Shown here: one piece after another, positions 12,009-23,769 of the stretch
How the letters are laid out: every line of letters begins with the position of its first letter
Position numbering within the stretch: the stretch's first letter is position 1
NCBI GenBank assembly: GCA_019671005.1
Contig: CM033752.1
Coordinates: 9,982,001-10,046,000 of the forward strand
Reading direction: 5' to 3'
Source of the DNA: Hibiscus mutabilis
Taxonomy: Eukaryota > Streptophyta > Magnoliopsida > Malvales > Malvaceae
Length of the DNA stretch: 64,000 bases
Program-made: the position numbers and the translations under genes
The notes under the pieces: generated by a model
The model's database searches: none
What the model saw: the letters and a program-made list of their open reading frames with translations, nothing else
Told to the model about the DNA's origin: nothing

Positions 12009-15000
12009 TGTAATGCCCCGGTTTTAGGGCTTAGCGGTTTGGTGGTTTATTAGACGGTCTGATGGACCGGAGTAGAGATTCGAGTCAGTTTCAGGATCAT
12101 ATATTTTTGGTGTTGGAAAAATTATGGAAAAAGGCTCTAAAATCATTATTAATTATGTATTTAATAATGGTGAAATTGATTTTGTAAAACGAGTTTTGGA
12201 AGATGGACATTTTGGTTAGTGACCAAAATGAGACTTTTGAAAACTGTGATTTCCTAGTGATTAAAATGAAAAGGGTCAAATACTTAGAATCTTTAAGGAG
12301 CTATTTTACCAATTGGTTTCTAGTGATTTCTCCCTTAATTTGACTTATTTTAACATGTGTTTTAATTAGTAATTCAAGAGAATTTTGTTAAAAAGTTAGT
12401 TATTACTTTCCAAAATAAAAATCACGTCATTTTCTCTCAACCTTTTCTCTCCATTCTCTCCTCAGCCAAACACTCAGGTTTTCATCAAATTTCCAGAGGT
12501 GAGGTGGTTTCTAACTTGATTTTATTGTTTCAAATTGTTTTATAAAGATTGTTTACACAAAATCTTACAATAACCTTGCGTTTTCTTAGCTTTTCACTAG
12601 TCAATTGAGGGAGAAACTTCACAATAGGGGTAAGGTCCGAGATCTCCTCTATTGTATGGTTCTTTACTGAAATTCCCAAGCATTTGATCCTTGTTTTGTG
12701 TTTCTAATCTGATTTTGATGATTTTCTATTGTTTAATTGAATTATTTGGGGAAAATGAGTTAATTCACTGATTGGATCTGATTTCCAGTAATTAAGGATG
12801 CTTTGATTTATATTTTGGATGCTTAATAATGTTGATAAGTGATTTTTATCAATGGAATCCCAAAACTTAAGAATCTCTATTTGTTTAGGTTGTTAGTTTT
12901 GAGGTTTTGTGATTGTAAGGTTGCTGGAGGTGGTAGGTTTGTTTTGGATCTATTTTTAAATGTGTTTTGATGATGAAAATGATGTTGCATTGATAAATGT
13001 TGGTTGGGTTGTGTATCGAAGTGTTTTGGTTATGTTTTCAGTTGTTGTGGAGGGTTAGTTGTGAAGGTTTTGTGGAAATCCGAGAAGGATTGTGGTTGTT
13101 GTGTGTATAATACATTATGATGCATTGATCCTCTATTGTTTTGTGGTAAAAATATGGGAGGTTGATCCGGAAGTGATTGGAGAAGCGTTGGAGGCTTCAG
13201 ATAATTGATTTCGCGTCGGTGAATTGAGGTTTCGCGTATCGGTGAGTGAAAACGTGGTTTAAAGCATTTTTGATGTTTTGGGAACAGAGTTTTGGGAGTT
13301 AAGGTAGAGCTTGAAACACTTACCTAGACTCGAAAGTAAGTATAAAGTGGTTTTACTCTCTCAGTCGTGCTTGTTCGAATGATTTTATGCACTTGGTTTT
13401 AATGTTCATGTACCTACTGTTTAAGCATGTTTTAAAGTATTCGATATACCATTTTTAAGCATGTTTTGTTGAAGGATGCACATGGTAAGTGGTCCTTGTA
13501 AGTATGGTTTATACTTGTGTTTTAAAGCATGGTTGTTGCTTTGGAAATGACTTGGTTTAATGCTTGGTAAAACAGTGAGGTAAATGTTATTTGGTTAATT
13601 ATATTGGCAAATGAGGTGGTTTTAAAATTGTTATCGGATATAGTTGGCCGCCATAGGATTGAGTGCATGTAAATAAGTTGCCTTGGATGTTGAGGGGTTT
13701 ATACGGCATACCGAATACTCCATCCAAGTACCCTAACGGTTGAGGGGTTATATGGTACCGAAAACACTCGTTAGTGGATTAAGCGTCTAACCGATGATTG
13801 AGGTTGGTGTCCCTATGGGTTGAAAGTGTACCCAGTTGTTAATGTACTATCGTTATTCCGGTTGAGATGGCTTGAAGTGTTGGGTTAACACTTGTTGAAT
13901 CTGTGTATCCGATGAACTCTTTTGTTAATGGACTTGTTTAATGATCACTTGTAAGCCAATATAATTGTTAATGTATCATTGAAATGTTTTATGTTGTATA
14001 ATGTGATTTATACATGTTTCTCCTTGAGCTTTGCATTTGATAGTAATGCATGGGAAGGATTAAGTAGAGGGTTAGCAATGTGACTTGCTGTTGAATAATG
14101 ATACATGTAGCATATGGTTTAATATGCTGGTTTTAAAGATGTAAAGTGCATGTTTTAAAAGGGCGTGATGTTTTTAAAGGATGATGTAAAGTAAATGGTT
14201 TTAAATGTATTGATGGTGTTGTTCTGAGCATTCCTCGCTAAGCCTTGTGTGCTTACGCTCTCTTTGTCCATCAATGTAGAGAAATAAAGTCCTGGAAGGC
14301 AACAAGAAGCAAGGGGATCTTGACAAGACTGGTTTCCAAAGTACGTTAGAGACTAGACTATAATGAATAAGGGCAATGGGGTACTTGTTGTGTTTTGGGA
14401 GATGTTTGTGGAACTCCCTGTTCGAGCATGTTTCATTAGTTGCTCTTGAGTTGTAAATGGCATTAAACGTCTGGTTTTGGTGCTGATTTATCTTTTGATA
14501 TGTTGGTTGGTTGCATAATAGGGAGCATGCCTATAGATCATCTTTTGACTCATGATGCTATGTTGCGATGTTGATTTTGTGAAGCTTGAATGCTTGTAAT
14601 ATGCTTGGCATGTTGGTGTTGTGTTATAAGACTGCAAGAGTGGTTTGGGAATACTTTTGGGGTGAAAAACCAGCAAATTATGACATTATAGGTCCAGGCG
14701 TACCGATACGCTGGGGACCGTATCAGTACGTCTAGACATCATTCAGCATAGGGGGATCAATACGCGTATGTGTGTACCGGTATGCCTAGGCAATTTTAGC
14801 CTAGTGTACCGATACGGGTAAGAGAGTATCGGTACACTTCTAGCCTCTAGAATTTCACTTTTTCAACCCAAATCCGTGTACCGATACCCACGTAAGCGTA
14901 CTAGTACGAATGTTTAAAATTCAAAAGTTAGGTAAGTTTGTTAATATGTATCGGTAGAGGCCGTGGAGTATCGGTACGATGCGTTTTATACGTATCGGTA

Positions 15001-15437
15001 CGGTAACACCAGTACCGATACTCGAGGCTGATTTCTGTTAATGACAGCTGGACAGTTTTGCTTTCTTTGCATTTTAGTCCCTGAATCTTGCCAATGCAAT
15101 TGTATATGATAGAATGAACGGATTGAACTGAAATTTGAGATGGAAGTTTGGAACCGGACTAATTAAAGGTTGGTAACTTAAAAGTGAGTTTCAAACCTAC
15201 AATTTTCTGCATTTGCATTTTTGTCCCTATTTTGCTAGTGTGATCAATTGGATGTCAAATTGAAACCCGATTAAGTTGGGGTTGCACCTGTTGTCTGCAT
15301 GAACATGTAGGGTTAATAATTGGCATCTAGATAGGAAAAAATGGACCGGGTTTCGTTGTATCTTCGTTTTGCTATGGCAAACCTAATATAGCCTTCTTGG
15401 TTCGGTTGGGCGTCTAGGCCGGGTCGAGGGGGTTACA
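12009..15437 (+). mobile_element. LTR F, 3.4 kb solo LTR nested in E1
   Basis: Begins TGTAATGCCCC and ends GGGGGTTACA, giving inverted ends TGTAA/TTACA, and is flanked by the perfect 5 bp duplication GAAAG. No primer site, purine tract or coding domain is found inside, so this is one very long LTR left by recombination between two LTRs. It holds GTACCGATAC-type motifs at 14699-15021. Short open frames inside are not protein-like. It is younger than E1, which it splits. Confidence 0.88.
14699..15021. repeat. Cluster of GTACCGATAC / GTATCGGTAC motifs
   Basis: About eight copies of a 10 bp motif and its reverse complement: 14699, 14815, 14826, 14878, 14949 (one mismatch), 14968, 14992 and 15012, with several one- or two-base variants between. 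Both orientations alternate, so pairs could form stems. The cluster lies in the 3' third of LTR F. Function unknown. Confidence 0.85.
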
Positions 15438-15442
15438 GAAAG
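15438..15442 (+). repeat. Target site duplication GAAAG, right of F
   Basis: Perfect copy of 12004-12008; defines the F boundary. Confidence 0.9.
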
Positions 15443-17562
15443 CCGCCCTGTTTTGCATATATATTTATGAAATTGGACTGTTTTGATCAAGTAATTGTTT
15501 ATACATGAAAGCTGCCATGTTTTGTGTATATATATATAATGTTTGTGGATTGCTTGATTGTACACAAACTTGTTAGGGACTGTTTGGTGAAAATAAGCAT
15601 GCACACACATGTATAATGGGATTATTTTACCTCAATGTATATGTGATGGAATGTTTTGTGAATATATAAGTGATTACCTGAATCTTGAGGTTGTTTTGTA
15701 TCCATGTGAATGTGAGTGAATTGTTTTGTGAATGATTGAAAGTTAAAGAATAACTCTAATGTATAGTTAAAACTCTTGTTATAACTAGACAAGGAAGAAT
15801 TTGATCAAGTGAGGCACAAAGTAGATCAAGTTGTGGAAAAGCAGAGAGGAATTGAAATACCGGAACAAAACTATCTCAAAACGAACAGTGAGTGTAATTT
15901 TAGAGTCTCGAGATAGGCTAGTAACCTACCCAAGCATTCCTTGTTGTTTTTAGTTACCTTGAATTTATCCTTAATCATGTTGTGAATAAGAAAGCTTGGA
16001 TCAAAGGTAAGTCACTCTAAATTACGTTTGATAAGTGCAATTCTTGTTCATGTTCATTATTATGTAAACATGATAACATGCCTAATTGGAAACTATACAT
16101 GATACATATTGGAAGTAATATGGGCTATAATGCCATTCGATTAGAAGTAATGAAACAACGAGAAGTTCACATGAGGTGAATATCTACCCAAATTGAAAAA
16201 GGGTAATATATTTATTAATTTGATATCTTGATAAAGAGATATGCTCACTTTGTTATGAACAAGATATGATAAATGTGAAAGCCTTGGTTTCGAGTCAGTC
16301 TTAGGTATATATGGCATGCTATAGAGTCTATAGAGCTCGTGTTTGGGGTGGACTACGGTCCTTATTTGGCGACAGTAGGAGGGAAGTTTTGTAGTCACTT
16401 GGTGACAGTATGAGGGATTGACCGGTACTGAGAGTACCATTTTATTTGGCGACAGTTGGTTGGGGATTCATGTACCTAGACTTTATTCGATTCTCAAGGC
16501 TATGTTAACTAGAAAACATGGAACTTATAAGATAAGTAGTAAAGAATCTTAATAACTTGCATATTAAGTAACAAGTCACTATCATGAATTGATTAATTCT
16601 TGTGGAATAATGCATATTCGAATGAAAGTGTGCTTATATCTATACATTATACACTCTTGGGCTGGAAATGTTACATTATATATGTTTATTGGATCTTCCA
16701 TGGTTATGATAAGCTTGTTCGAATGTCTTACTCTAATTTACCTAGTGCTTGTTCAAGCTTGAAAGCTCTTGGATTAAAATGTTGTAGTGAAAGATAACTT
16801 GTTGCTTAATGCTTTTAAGTACCTTAAATTACCTCACTAAGTGTATACTTATAAAATTCTTTCACTACATTTCAGGATCGATCTCTTAAGCACATAACTT
16901 CTTGGAGCTTGGTCGGATTGCAAGTACTACTTAGCGTATGTTTTATCATCTTTAGTAATACTCCTAGAGTGGTGGCACAAAGTTTAATTTACAAGCATGT
17001 AGATCAGTTTGGTGTGTATAACTCTTAATATATAAGCTTGTAAGGCCTATATGTATATCTATTTTGGTGGTTGGTTGTTTGATGATGACCATAGATAATA
17101 TTAGATGGTTTAGTAGTTGATATATGCATGCTTTGGTTATTTTGATTATAAAGGTTTGGCATGTTGAATGAGTAAACCATTATGCTAGTTAAGTAGGTTA
17201 AGCTTAATGTAGAAATACTTGGGTTGCAAGGGTCGATAATCATTGACTAAATTCATGAATGTTTGATTGTGTAAAGTATGAGTCTCAAGTGTATTAGGAG
17301 TGAATTATGCGAATGCTTGTCTAAGCTAAAGTAATTCATATTTGACTATTAGTTAAATAGTAGTCTATGAATTAAGTAAAAACTGGCTATGAATTAGATT
17401 AAGTTTAAATGGGATTATGTTTGAGTATGTAGTATTAAACCTTATGTTAAATCCATTCTTTGATTATGAAGTTATTCTCTTAAACACCCTTTTCGAGTCT
17501 AAACATTAAACTAAAATGGTAGGTAAAATGACATTAAAATGTGTAAGCACTCTACTTGTGTT
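15443..17562 (+). mobile_element. LTR E1, right part (3' end missing)
   Basis: Continues E1 after F. A block at 16310-16480 (GGTGGACTACGGTCC, then repeated GGCGACAG units, then GACAGTTGGTTGG) recurs at 51445-51600 in E2, in the same order. The expected GTGTTACA end is not present before LINE-b sequence resumes near 17563, so the right end of E1 is deleted. No coding content is seen in the roughly 2.1 kb. Confidence 0.65.
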
Positions 17563-17970
17563 ATCTTCCATAGTTCGTGTATCCGTCCCAACAATGGTTC
17601 CAATGCAAGATCTGAGAGACCGGTCAATATCATTGGCCATTTGATTATTTGCCATCAAAATGATTGGGATTCGATGAATACGAACCCAAACAGCATATGA
17701 ATAAAGGAATACTCGTTAATTGACAATTTAGGGTCCAAGGGAAGGAGGTCAAGCAAATCCTTCTTAAAGGTCCTAGTTGACTGGAGGAGTGAAAATCACC
17801 CCTTATTCTTCAGTGGTGAAGTTGAGATCACCCGGTTGTTGAAGGATAGAATCAGTAGCCATTCTATCAAGAAAGGAGATAGTCGAAAATACTAATAAAG
17901 AATTGTGGATGAGTAGCTCGAAAGGAGAGAGCCCTGCATGTTTATGATGATGAACGATAGGAGAGAGAAG
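17563..17970 (-). pseudogene. LINE-b ORF1 start, DUF4283-like, with stops
   Basis: Minus strand. An ATG at 17862 opens MATDSILQQPGDLNFTTEE, typical in style of plant LINE ORF1 starts, then hits a stop and several more (about six in 150 bp). The open reading resumes as AVWVRIHRIPIILMANNQ, which matches the W-V-R-I-x-x-I/L-P block of the DUF4283 domain found in plant LINE ORF1/gag-like proteins. IGTIVGTDTRTME then fits the I-G-x-x-V-x-x-D block. The frame is lost where E1 begins. DUF4283-bearing ORF1 proteins bind LINE RNA, and this copy is non-functional. The 108 bases upstream of the ATG (17863-17970) are leader, cut by A1. Confidence 0.7.
17966..17970 (+). repeat. Target site duplication AGAAG, left of A1
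   Basis: AGAAG precedes TGATAC and is repeated at 21174-21178 after the A1 3' LTR. Confidence 0.9.
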
Positions 17971-18832
17971 TGATACGAGCATGAGAGGGGTCAAAATAAT
18001 CATCTTGGAAAAGAAGTTGAAACTGCTTTGCAAGTCAGAAACGTCAGTCAACTTGTGATGCATTTTTGGATGGGATCTAGGCATTTATGGGTCAACATGT
18101 CTTCTTAAAACTTTTCCTCCTGTCAATTACCTTTCTAACGCATCTTGAAACGTCTCAATCGGACATTTGGAACTCAAGATACGTCTATTTTAGTGAAGAC
18201 AACGCATGCAGAAATTCCTATACGGGATTAATTACGAATTTTCAAGATTTTATTTGATTATTTGTAATTTAAATCAATATAGGATTCTGCAATATCTATT
18301 AGGATCAGATTTATTTAATTAGGATTTTATTTTTAGCATTTATTTATTATTAGAAGTTACTTATCTAATTAGAAGATTAGATTTCAGCATTTATTTATTG
18401 TATTTAATTCCTAAGTTTAATAGGATTAGAACTTCTCAAAGGCCTATATAAAGGAGGCTTCACCCACATTGTAATTAAGATTTGAATGATTAAATAAAGT
18501 TCTCTTTTGAGTTCCAACTTGCAAGACGGGTTATCTTGTTTTTAGAAGCAAATCAATTTTCAAGTTCTCCGGGATTTGTTGTTGAGGATCTTCACACTCA
18601 TGCTTTCCCATACAATCGCGTTTGGGAGGGTGAGTTGGAGCCTCTTGAGGTTGCTTGCTTAGATAATTGCGCCTAAGAGGGTGCCAGGGACAACTATCAA
18701 TTCATCACACCATCTCCACATATTCAAACTTCCTCCATTGACACCACCACCATAAGCAAATATGAAGTTTCAGATTTGTTCTTTATTTTGGTTTGTTTTA
18801 TTTTTTTTCTTTAGATCTGCGCTACTCTATCA
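17971..18832 (+). mobile_element. Element A1, 5' LTR
   Basis: 862 bp, TGATACGAGCATGAG to GCGCTACTCTATCA, flanked left by TSD AGAAG. TATATAAA at 18445-18452 is the probable core promoter. The 3' partner is 20295-21173. Further copies of this LTR lie at 41876-42525 (+) and at 42526-42863, 44316-45166 and 46631-47501 (-). Confidence 0.93.
18445..18452 (+). promoter_or_regulatory. TATA box of A1 5' LTR
   Basis: TATATAAA in GGCCTATATAAAGG, conserved in every complete family A LTR of the window. Confidence 0.6.
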
Positions 18833-18834
18833 TT

Positions 18835-18848
18835 TGGCATCAGAGCTG
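18835..18848 (+). other. Primer binding site of A1
   Basis: TGGCATCAGAGCTG two bases after the LTR end; initiator-Met tRNA type with one change (TGGTATCAGAGC). Confidence 0.85.
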
Positions 18849-18864
18849 AGACGATTCTTGGAGG

Positions 18865-19971
18865 ATGTTTTGCATAGACAAACCGCGTACAAAACAACAT
18901 GACAGTTCGGGTTTTACTTCTCGAGGAAAGCCTCCCTTAATTAAACCAAACTTCAAAATACCTTATTTTTATGGAAAGTATGATCTTGATGGTTATTTTG
19001 ATTGGGAATATCGCGTTGATTGCCTATTTTATTTCTTTGGATATCCCAAGGAAGATCAAGTCCCATTAGTGGCCTTAAATTTCAAAGATTATGCCTCACT
19101 TTGGTGGAAATCATTGCGGCGAAATAGGCGTCTCAATGGAGAAGCCAAGATAAGATCTTGGGCAGAACTCAAGAAAGTCACCAGAGAGCGATTCGTTCAT
19201 TCTCGAGGAAAGCCTCCCTTAACTGAACCAAACTTCATAATACCTTATTTTCATGGAAAGTATGATCCTTATGGTTAGTGTGATTGGGAAGATCCTGTTG
19301 ATCGCCTGTTTGATTTCTTTGGATATCCCGAGGAAGATCATGTTTCATTAGTGGCCCTAAATTTCAAGGATTACACCTCACTTTGGTGGAAATTGTTGCG
19401 GCGAAATAGGCGTCTCAATGGAGAAGCCGAGATAAGATCTTGGGCAAAACTCAAGAAAGTCATGAGAGAGCGATTCGTTCCCATCCATTATCAACAACAA
19501 GAATCCTCTTTTATTGTAGTCGAATCATCGATGGTAAAGCAGACTAATGAACCACCATCGGTGTGCCATGTAGAAAAAGAGATGATGATAGTCCCACAAA
19601 CTAAACCATTTGTTCTCACCATGACTCCACAAGGTATTCCGTGCGAGGATGAAGGAGAACAAGATGATGCACAATCAGAAAATAAAGTACTTGCGTGTTA
19701 CGAAAGTAAGTGTGATTCTAACCCTTCATTTAATAATTTTCCTAACATTATATTAGAAACACTTCCTCCTCTACAGAAATTGTATTTTGATGATATTTTT
19801 CATGAGAGGAATTGGGTACGCGAGTTATTTTATTTAAAAAAGATCAAGAGTCAAGAGGCCGAGAGAAATAAAAGTCCAATTAATGGTCCAATTAAGGTGA
19901 GTGAAAAGAAACAAGAGGTAAAAGTCGGTTCATGTCCAAAACAAAAAGATGAGAAAAATATAAAGAGATAA
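18865..19971 (+). pseudogene. Gag-like ORF of A1 with tandemly duplicated core
   Basis: One reading frame of 369 codons from an ATG just after the primer site. It is broken by a single in-frame TAG at 19276-19278, where sister copies have a Tyr codon. It encodes part of a Ty3/gypsy capsid (Retrotrans_gag-like): SRGKPPLIKPNF, FYGKYD-DGY-DWEYRVD, FFGYPKEDQVPLVALNF, YASLWWKSLRRNRR, IRSWAELKK and RERFV. This core of about 94 residues occurs twice in tandem and in frame: it starts at 18919 and again at 19201, a 282 bp spacing. The rest is an acidic or lysine-rich tail (PIHYQQQES onward) without CCHC knuckle, protease, RT or integrase. Capsid proteins package element RNA, and here a gag-only, non-autonomous element is implied. 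Whether the stop is ever read through is unknown. Confidence 0.8.
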
Positions 19972-20294
19972 TTTTTTCATCCTAACCATAACATCCTTGT
20001 TTCGAGTGGTTTTGAGTTATTTTTTCAGGACTTTGTTGAACCATTGCGAGGTGCTCAATTAGATCACTCCACTTATGACAAAGATTCCTTTGTGCTTCCC
20101 GTTATTTCACATTCTTCTTTTCTCGGCTTGGATTCAAGGACGAATCCCTTTGAGGAGGGAGGGGATGATACGTGTCTCGCAAGGCACATGCGAACACTCA
20201 AACCCCCTGCAAACGCTTAAAAACTTGCAGACTTGCGAAGACTCTTTGAATGGAATTCCAATTCGAGGATGAATCCTTTTGAAGAGTGGGGGAA
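19972..20294 (+). other. A1 3' internal end with two purine tracts
   Basis: The frame continues after the stop at 19969 as an eroded tail (FFQDFVEPLRGAQLDHSTYD). It reaches DSRTNPFEEGGDD, whose codons form a purine tract followed by TGATAC (about 20150-20170). Some 130 bp later comes a second module NSRMNPFEEWGND, whose purine tract (20278-20294) abuts the true 3' LTR. The first tract plus TGATAC looks like a relic LTR start kept inside the internal region. The same double arrangement occurs in A2 and A3. Confidence 0.7.
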
Positions 20295-21173
20295 TGATAC
20301 GAGCATGAGAGGGGTCAAAATAATCATCTTGGAAAAGAAGTTGAAACTGCTTTGCAAGTCAGAAACGTCAGTCAACTTGTGATGCACTTTTGGATGGGAT
20401 CCAGGCATTTATGGGTCAACATGTCTTCTTAAAACTTGTCCGTCTATCAATTACCTTTCCAAAGCATCTTGAAACGCCTCAATCGGACATCTGGAACTCA
20501 AGATACGTCTATTTTAGTGAAGACAGCGCATGCAAAAATTCCTATACGGATTAATACGAGATTTTTGGATAATTACGAATTTTCAAGATTTTATTTGATT
20601 ATTTGTAATTTAAATCAATATAGGATTCTACAATATCTATTAGGATCAGATTTATTTAATTAGGATTTTATTTTTAGAATTTTTTTATTATTAGAAGTTA
20701 CTTATCTAATTAGGAGATTAGATTTCAGCATTTATTTATTGTATTTAATTCCTAAGTTTAGCAGGATTAGAACTTCTCCAAGGCCTATATAAATGAGGCT
20801 TCACCCACATTGTAATTAAGATTTGAATGATTAAATAAAGTTCTCTTTTGAGTTCCAACTTGCAAGAAGGTTATCTTGTGTTTTAGAAGCAAATCAATTT
20901 TCAAGTTCTCCGAGATTTGTTGTTGATGATCTTCACACTCCTGCTTGCCCATACAATCGCGTTTGGGAGGGTGGGTTGGAGCCGCTTGAGGTTGCTTGCT
21001 TAGATAATTGTGTCTAAGAGGGTGCCGAGGACAACTATCAATTCATCACGCCATCTCCACATATTCAAGCTTCCTCCATTGACGCCGCCGCCATAAGCAA
21101 ATCTGAAGTTTCAGATTTGTTCTTTATTTTGGGTTTGTTTTATTTTTTTATTTAGATTTGCGCTACTCTATTA
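20295..21173 (+). mobile_element. Element A1, 3' LTR
   Basis: TGATACGAGC to CTCTATTA (last CA changed to TA), 879 bp, near-identical to the 5' LTR by eye. Flanked right by AGAAG. The whole element is 3.2 kb. Confidence 0.93.
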
Positions 21174-21178
21174 AGAAG
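21174..21178 (+). repeat. Target site duplication AGAAG, right of A1
   Basis: Perfect copy of 17966-17970. LINE-b leader sequence resumes after it. Confidence 0.9.
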
Positions 21179-23530
21179 TTTCAAAAAATTGACACTTCTT
21201 ATAGATAATTGTAGGGATAAGTAATTCGAATAGAATTATAATTAGAGAGGTGTTCAAAACAAAATAACCTCTATCCAAGGCTAAACCTAAAGGATAAGGT
21301 GATAAGAGATCAAAGTTGAATCAAACTGTTTTGAATTCAAAATAGATAATAATCAGTTGAGGGATAAAACCCAAAAATAAAGATATATAAACTATTTGAA
21401 TTTAAGATAAGATAATAATCACATTTAAAAAAGAAATCATAAAATCAATATGTAACCGATTATCTTTTAAAAAATAAAGGGATTGGTTGAGGAATAAATC
21501 CCATAATTTAGTGTAGATACTCCAATTTGAATTTAGATACGATTTGATTCGATCTAAAAGCAGTTCAATTTTTATTGGAACATCCTTACATGAGATAAGG
21601 TCCTTCCAACATATGAATGAGACACATCCAATTGAGACATATTGTGACTTTAATCGAGCCAAGGATAAGTCAATTTTGATAAAGCCAAACCACATCCAAA
21701 AATAGTAGTTTCATGAGAAATGTGTTCTAATGTAAAATGTTTGATGGAAAAGGTTAGCTCAAATATGCGTTCAAGAAAAGGAGGGAGCTGAACTGATTCG
21801 AGAACAACTCTAAATGGATGTCATTTGCTCATAATCGAAGGTAAGGAGAATCAAACATAAGATGTTTGCCCCAAAAAGAGCCATAGAAAGAGTGAAGGGA
21901 TACAGAATGGAAGTTAATGCAATTAACCATAATGTCTGCACCAAGATGCAACTATGGAATCTTAGCTCCCATTTAAACCAAGTTACCGCAAGCCTAACTA
22001 AATAAACCATCACTTTGATGTTAACGAAAATGATCCACAAAAGGAAAAGAATGAGATACAAATGTAAATGAAAGAGGATATACAATATTGATTCCGTAAT
22101 ATTCCTTCTAATAGGTTTATATGAATTACAAAATAAAAGTTCATACAAAATAACAACCAACAGCTAACGGTAGTGCCCTATCGATTGCCAAGCTAGTGGA
22201 GATTAGAGCAGAGTTCAAACGGGGAACAAAACGTCCAAACAGTCCAGTCCTGCACCAGGCCATTGCCTTCATGTACCATTACCGTTGGCCAGCCTGAGCA
22301 AGGGCATCTAACAGATTGTCTATAAATAGGGGCACAAACCGACGATGGGAAATGCAATAAGCAAGCACTGTCTAAAACACAAGGGAAAATGAAACATCCA
22401 AGGCCATAGAGACCAGGAAAGCGAGAGCCACCACCAAGGCCTGAAGGGCCAGGAGATCGAAAACCATACAAAGGCAATATAACCCAGTGTCGAGAGGCGA
22501 CCAGTAAGCCCTTTCCCCTGAAGACCGAAGCCACAGGGGAATAGGGAAGTAGTGCTTGAGATACATAAGCCCATAAGTAAAGGTCCTTTCATACCAAATC
22601 CAACAATACTATCCATGCTTACCAACAAAAGGAGGATTAAATCTAGGACAAAAATACAGTAGTTCCTGATCTGAGTCATGCTATAACAAAAGGCGAAACT
22701 TATGAAGGTAGAAAAGCAGTGTTGGAGATACATAATAGAATAAGAAGAGAAGCAATACAAATCATGCTCACGAACAAACGAGGGTTTAAACCCAGATAAA
22801 AGAACATGTTTGAGTCAAAGGCCAATCATAACAGGGATTGAAATAAAAAACAACGATATCCATATAGACCCGAATGACTTGAAACAAATAGAGGCCAAAA
22901 CAGGAAAAGAAATAATGAGCAACAATATCCATATTAATCCAAACAACTCTAAACTGAGGGATGATAGACCTGGAAGAGATATAACTACCAGCATCCATAA
23001 CGAATCTAGCAAAACCACCCATCATGCAATCTTTAATGTGGTAGAGAATTGGAACCCAAACAGATCCAATTAACACTACCCACAGGAAGAGATAGCAGTG
23101 TGATGGAAAACTTTTACCTCTCAAAATAGAGCCTCCTCTCCGATTCCAGTGGAAAAGTCAAAAAAACAGAAGGCAGAAGCCATTGGAATAGAAGGGCAGA
23201 ACCGCACCCAATGACCACCAACTCACCAAACCAAGACACCGAGAGGACAAGTGGCAAGAGGACTGTCAAAACCAAGGAGAATTAGCTCTCAACCCATAAG
23301 CTCCTCTCCAAAATCAGTGGAAGAGCCAGAAAGTGAGAAGAAAAGGAACCATATTCCAAAGCCCAGGGACTCGGCACAGCCAAGAAAGCCATGTCAAAAG
23401 CAATGCCAGACCTGTAACTAGCGACCACAATCTCCCCAAACTGAGACGTCGAGAAGATAGAGGATGATGCAATCCTAATCAGCACCAACTTTATCCATGA
23501 CTTGATCACGTCATTGAAGATCCTCAAGGC
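21179..23530 (-). mobile_element. LINE-b 5' untranslated region (antisense)
   Basis: This stretch lies upstream, in minus-strand sense, of the LINE-b ORF1 start and is continuous with it once A1 is removed. It has no domain-bearing frame; open frames such as 22320-22760 (-) are low-complexity and T-rich in sense. It contains diverged internal repeats about 160 bp apart. For example, GAGATACATAA occurs near 22557 and 22715, and CTCCTCTCC with CAGTGGAA near 23133 and 23303. Tandem monomers are common in LINE 5' UTRs. That it is LINE leader, rather than another element, is inferred from position. The left ~600 bp (21179-21800) shows nothing else recognisable. Confidence 0.5.
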
Positions 23531-23769
23531 TGATTCTAAGGGCGTTCTTCCTTACTTCATTTTTTATTACCTAATTTATGATGTCATCAGCATGCATTTA
23601 TATCTTAGGATATGCTTATCATATATCTCATTTATCATGTCCTATTAATTTATTATTCATGTATAGCATGTGACCCACATCCTTATTTAGTTATTTCTTA
23701 TTTTCTATTATATGCATACTTATGTCTGTTTGTATCATTTGTAGGACATACCAGCCACGTAAACGAAGG

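Noticed and set aside
22193..23124. Several 80-150 codon minus-strand frames, hydrophobic, possibly membrane proteins
   Set aside because: Hydrophobicity comes from T-rich sense composition; overlapping frames are equally open and no domain or start context is convincing. Better explained as LINE leader.
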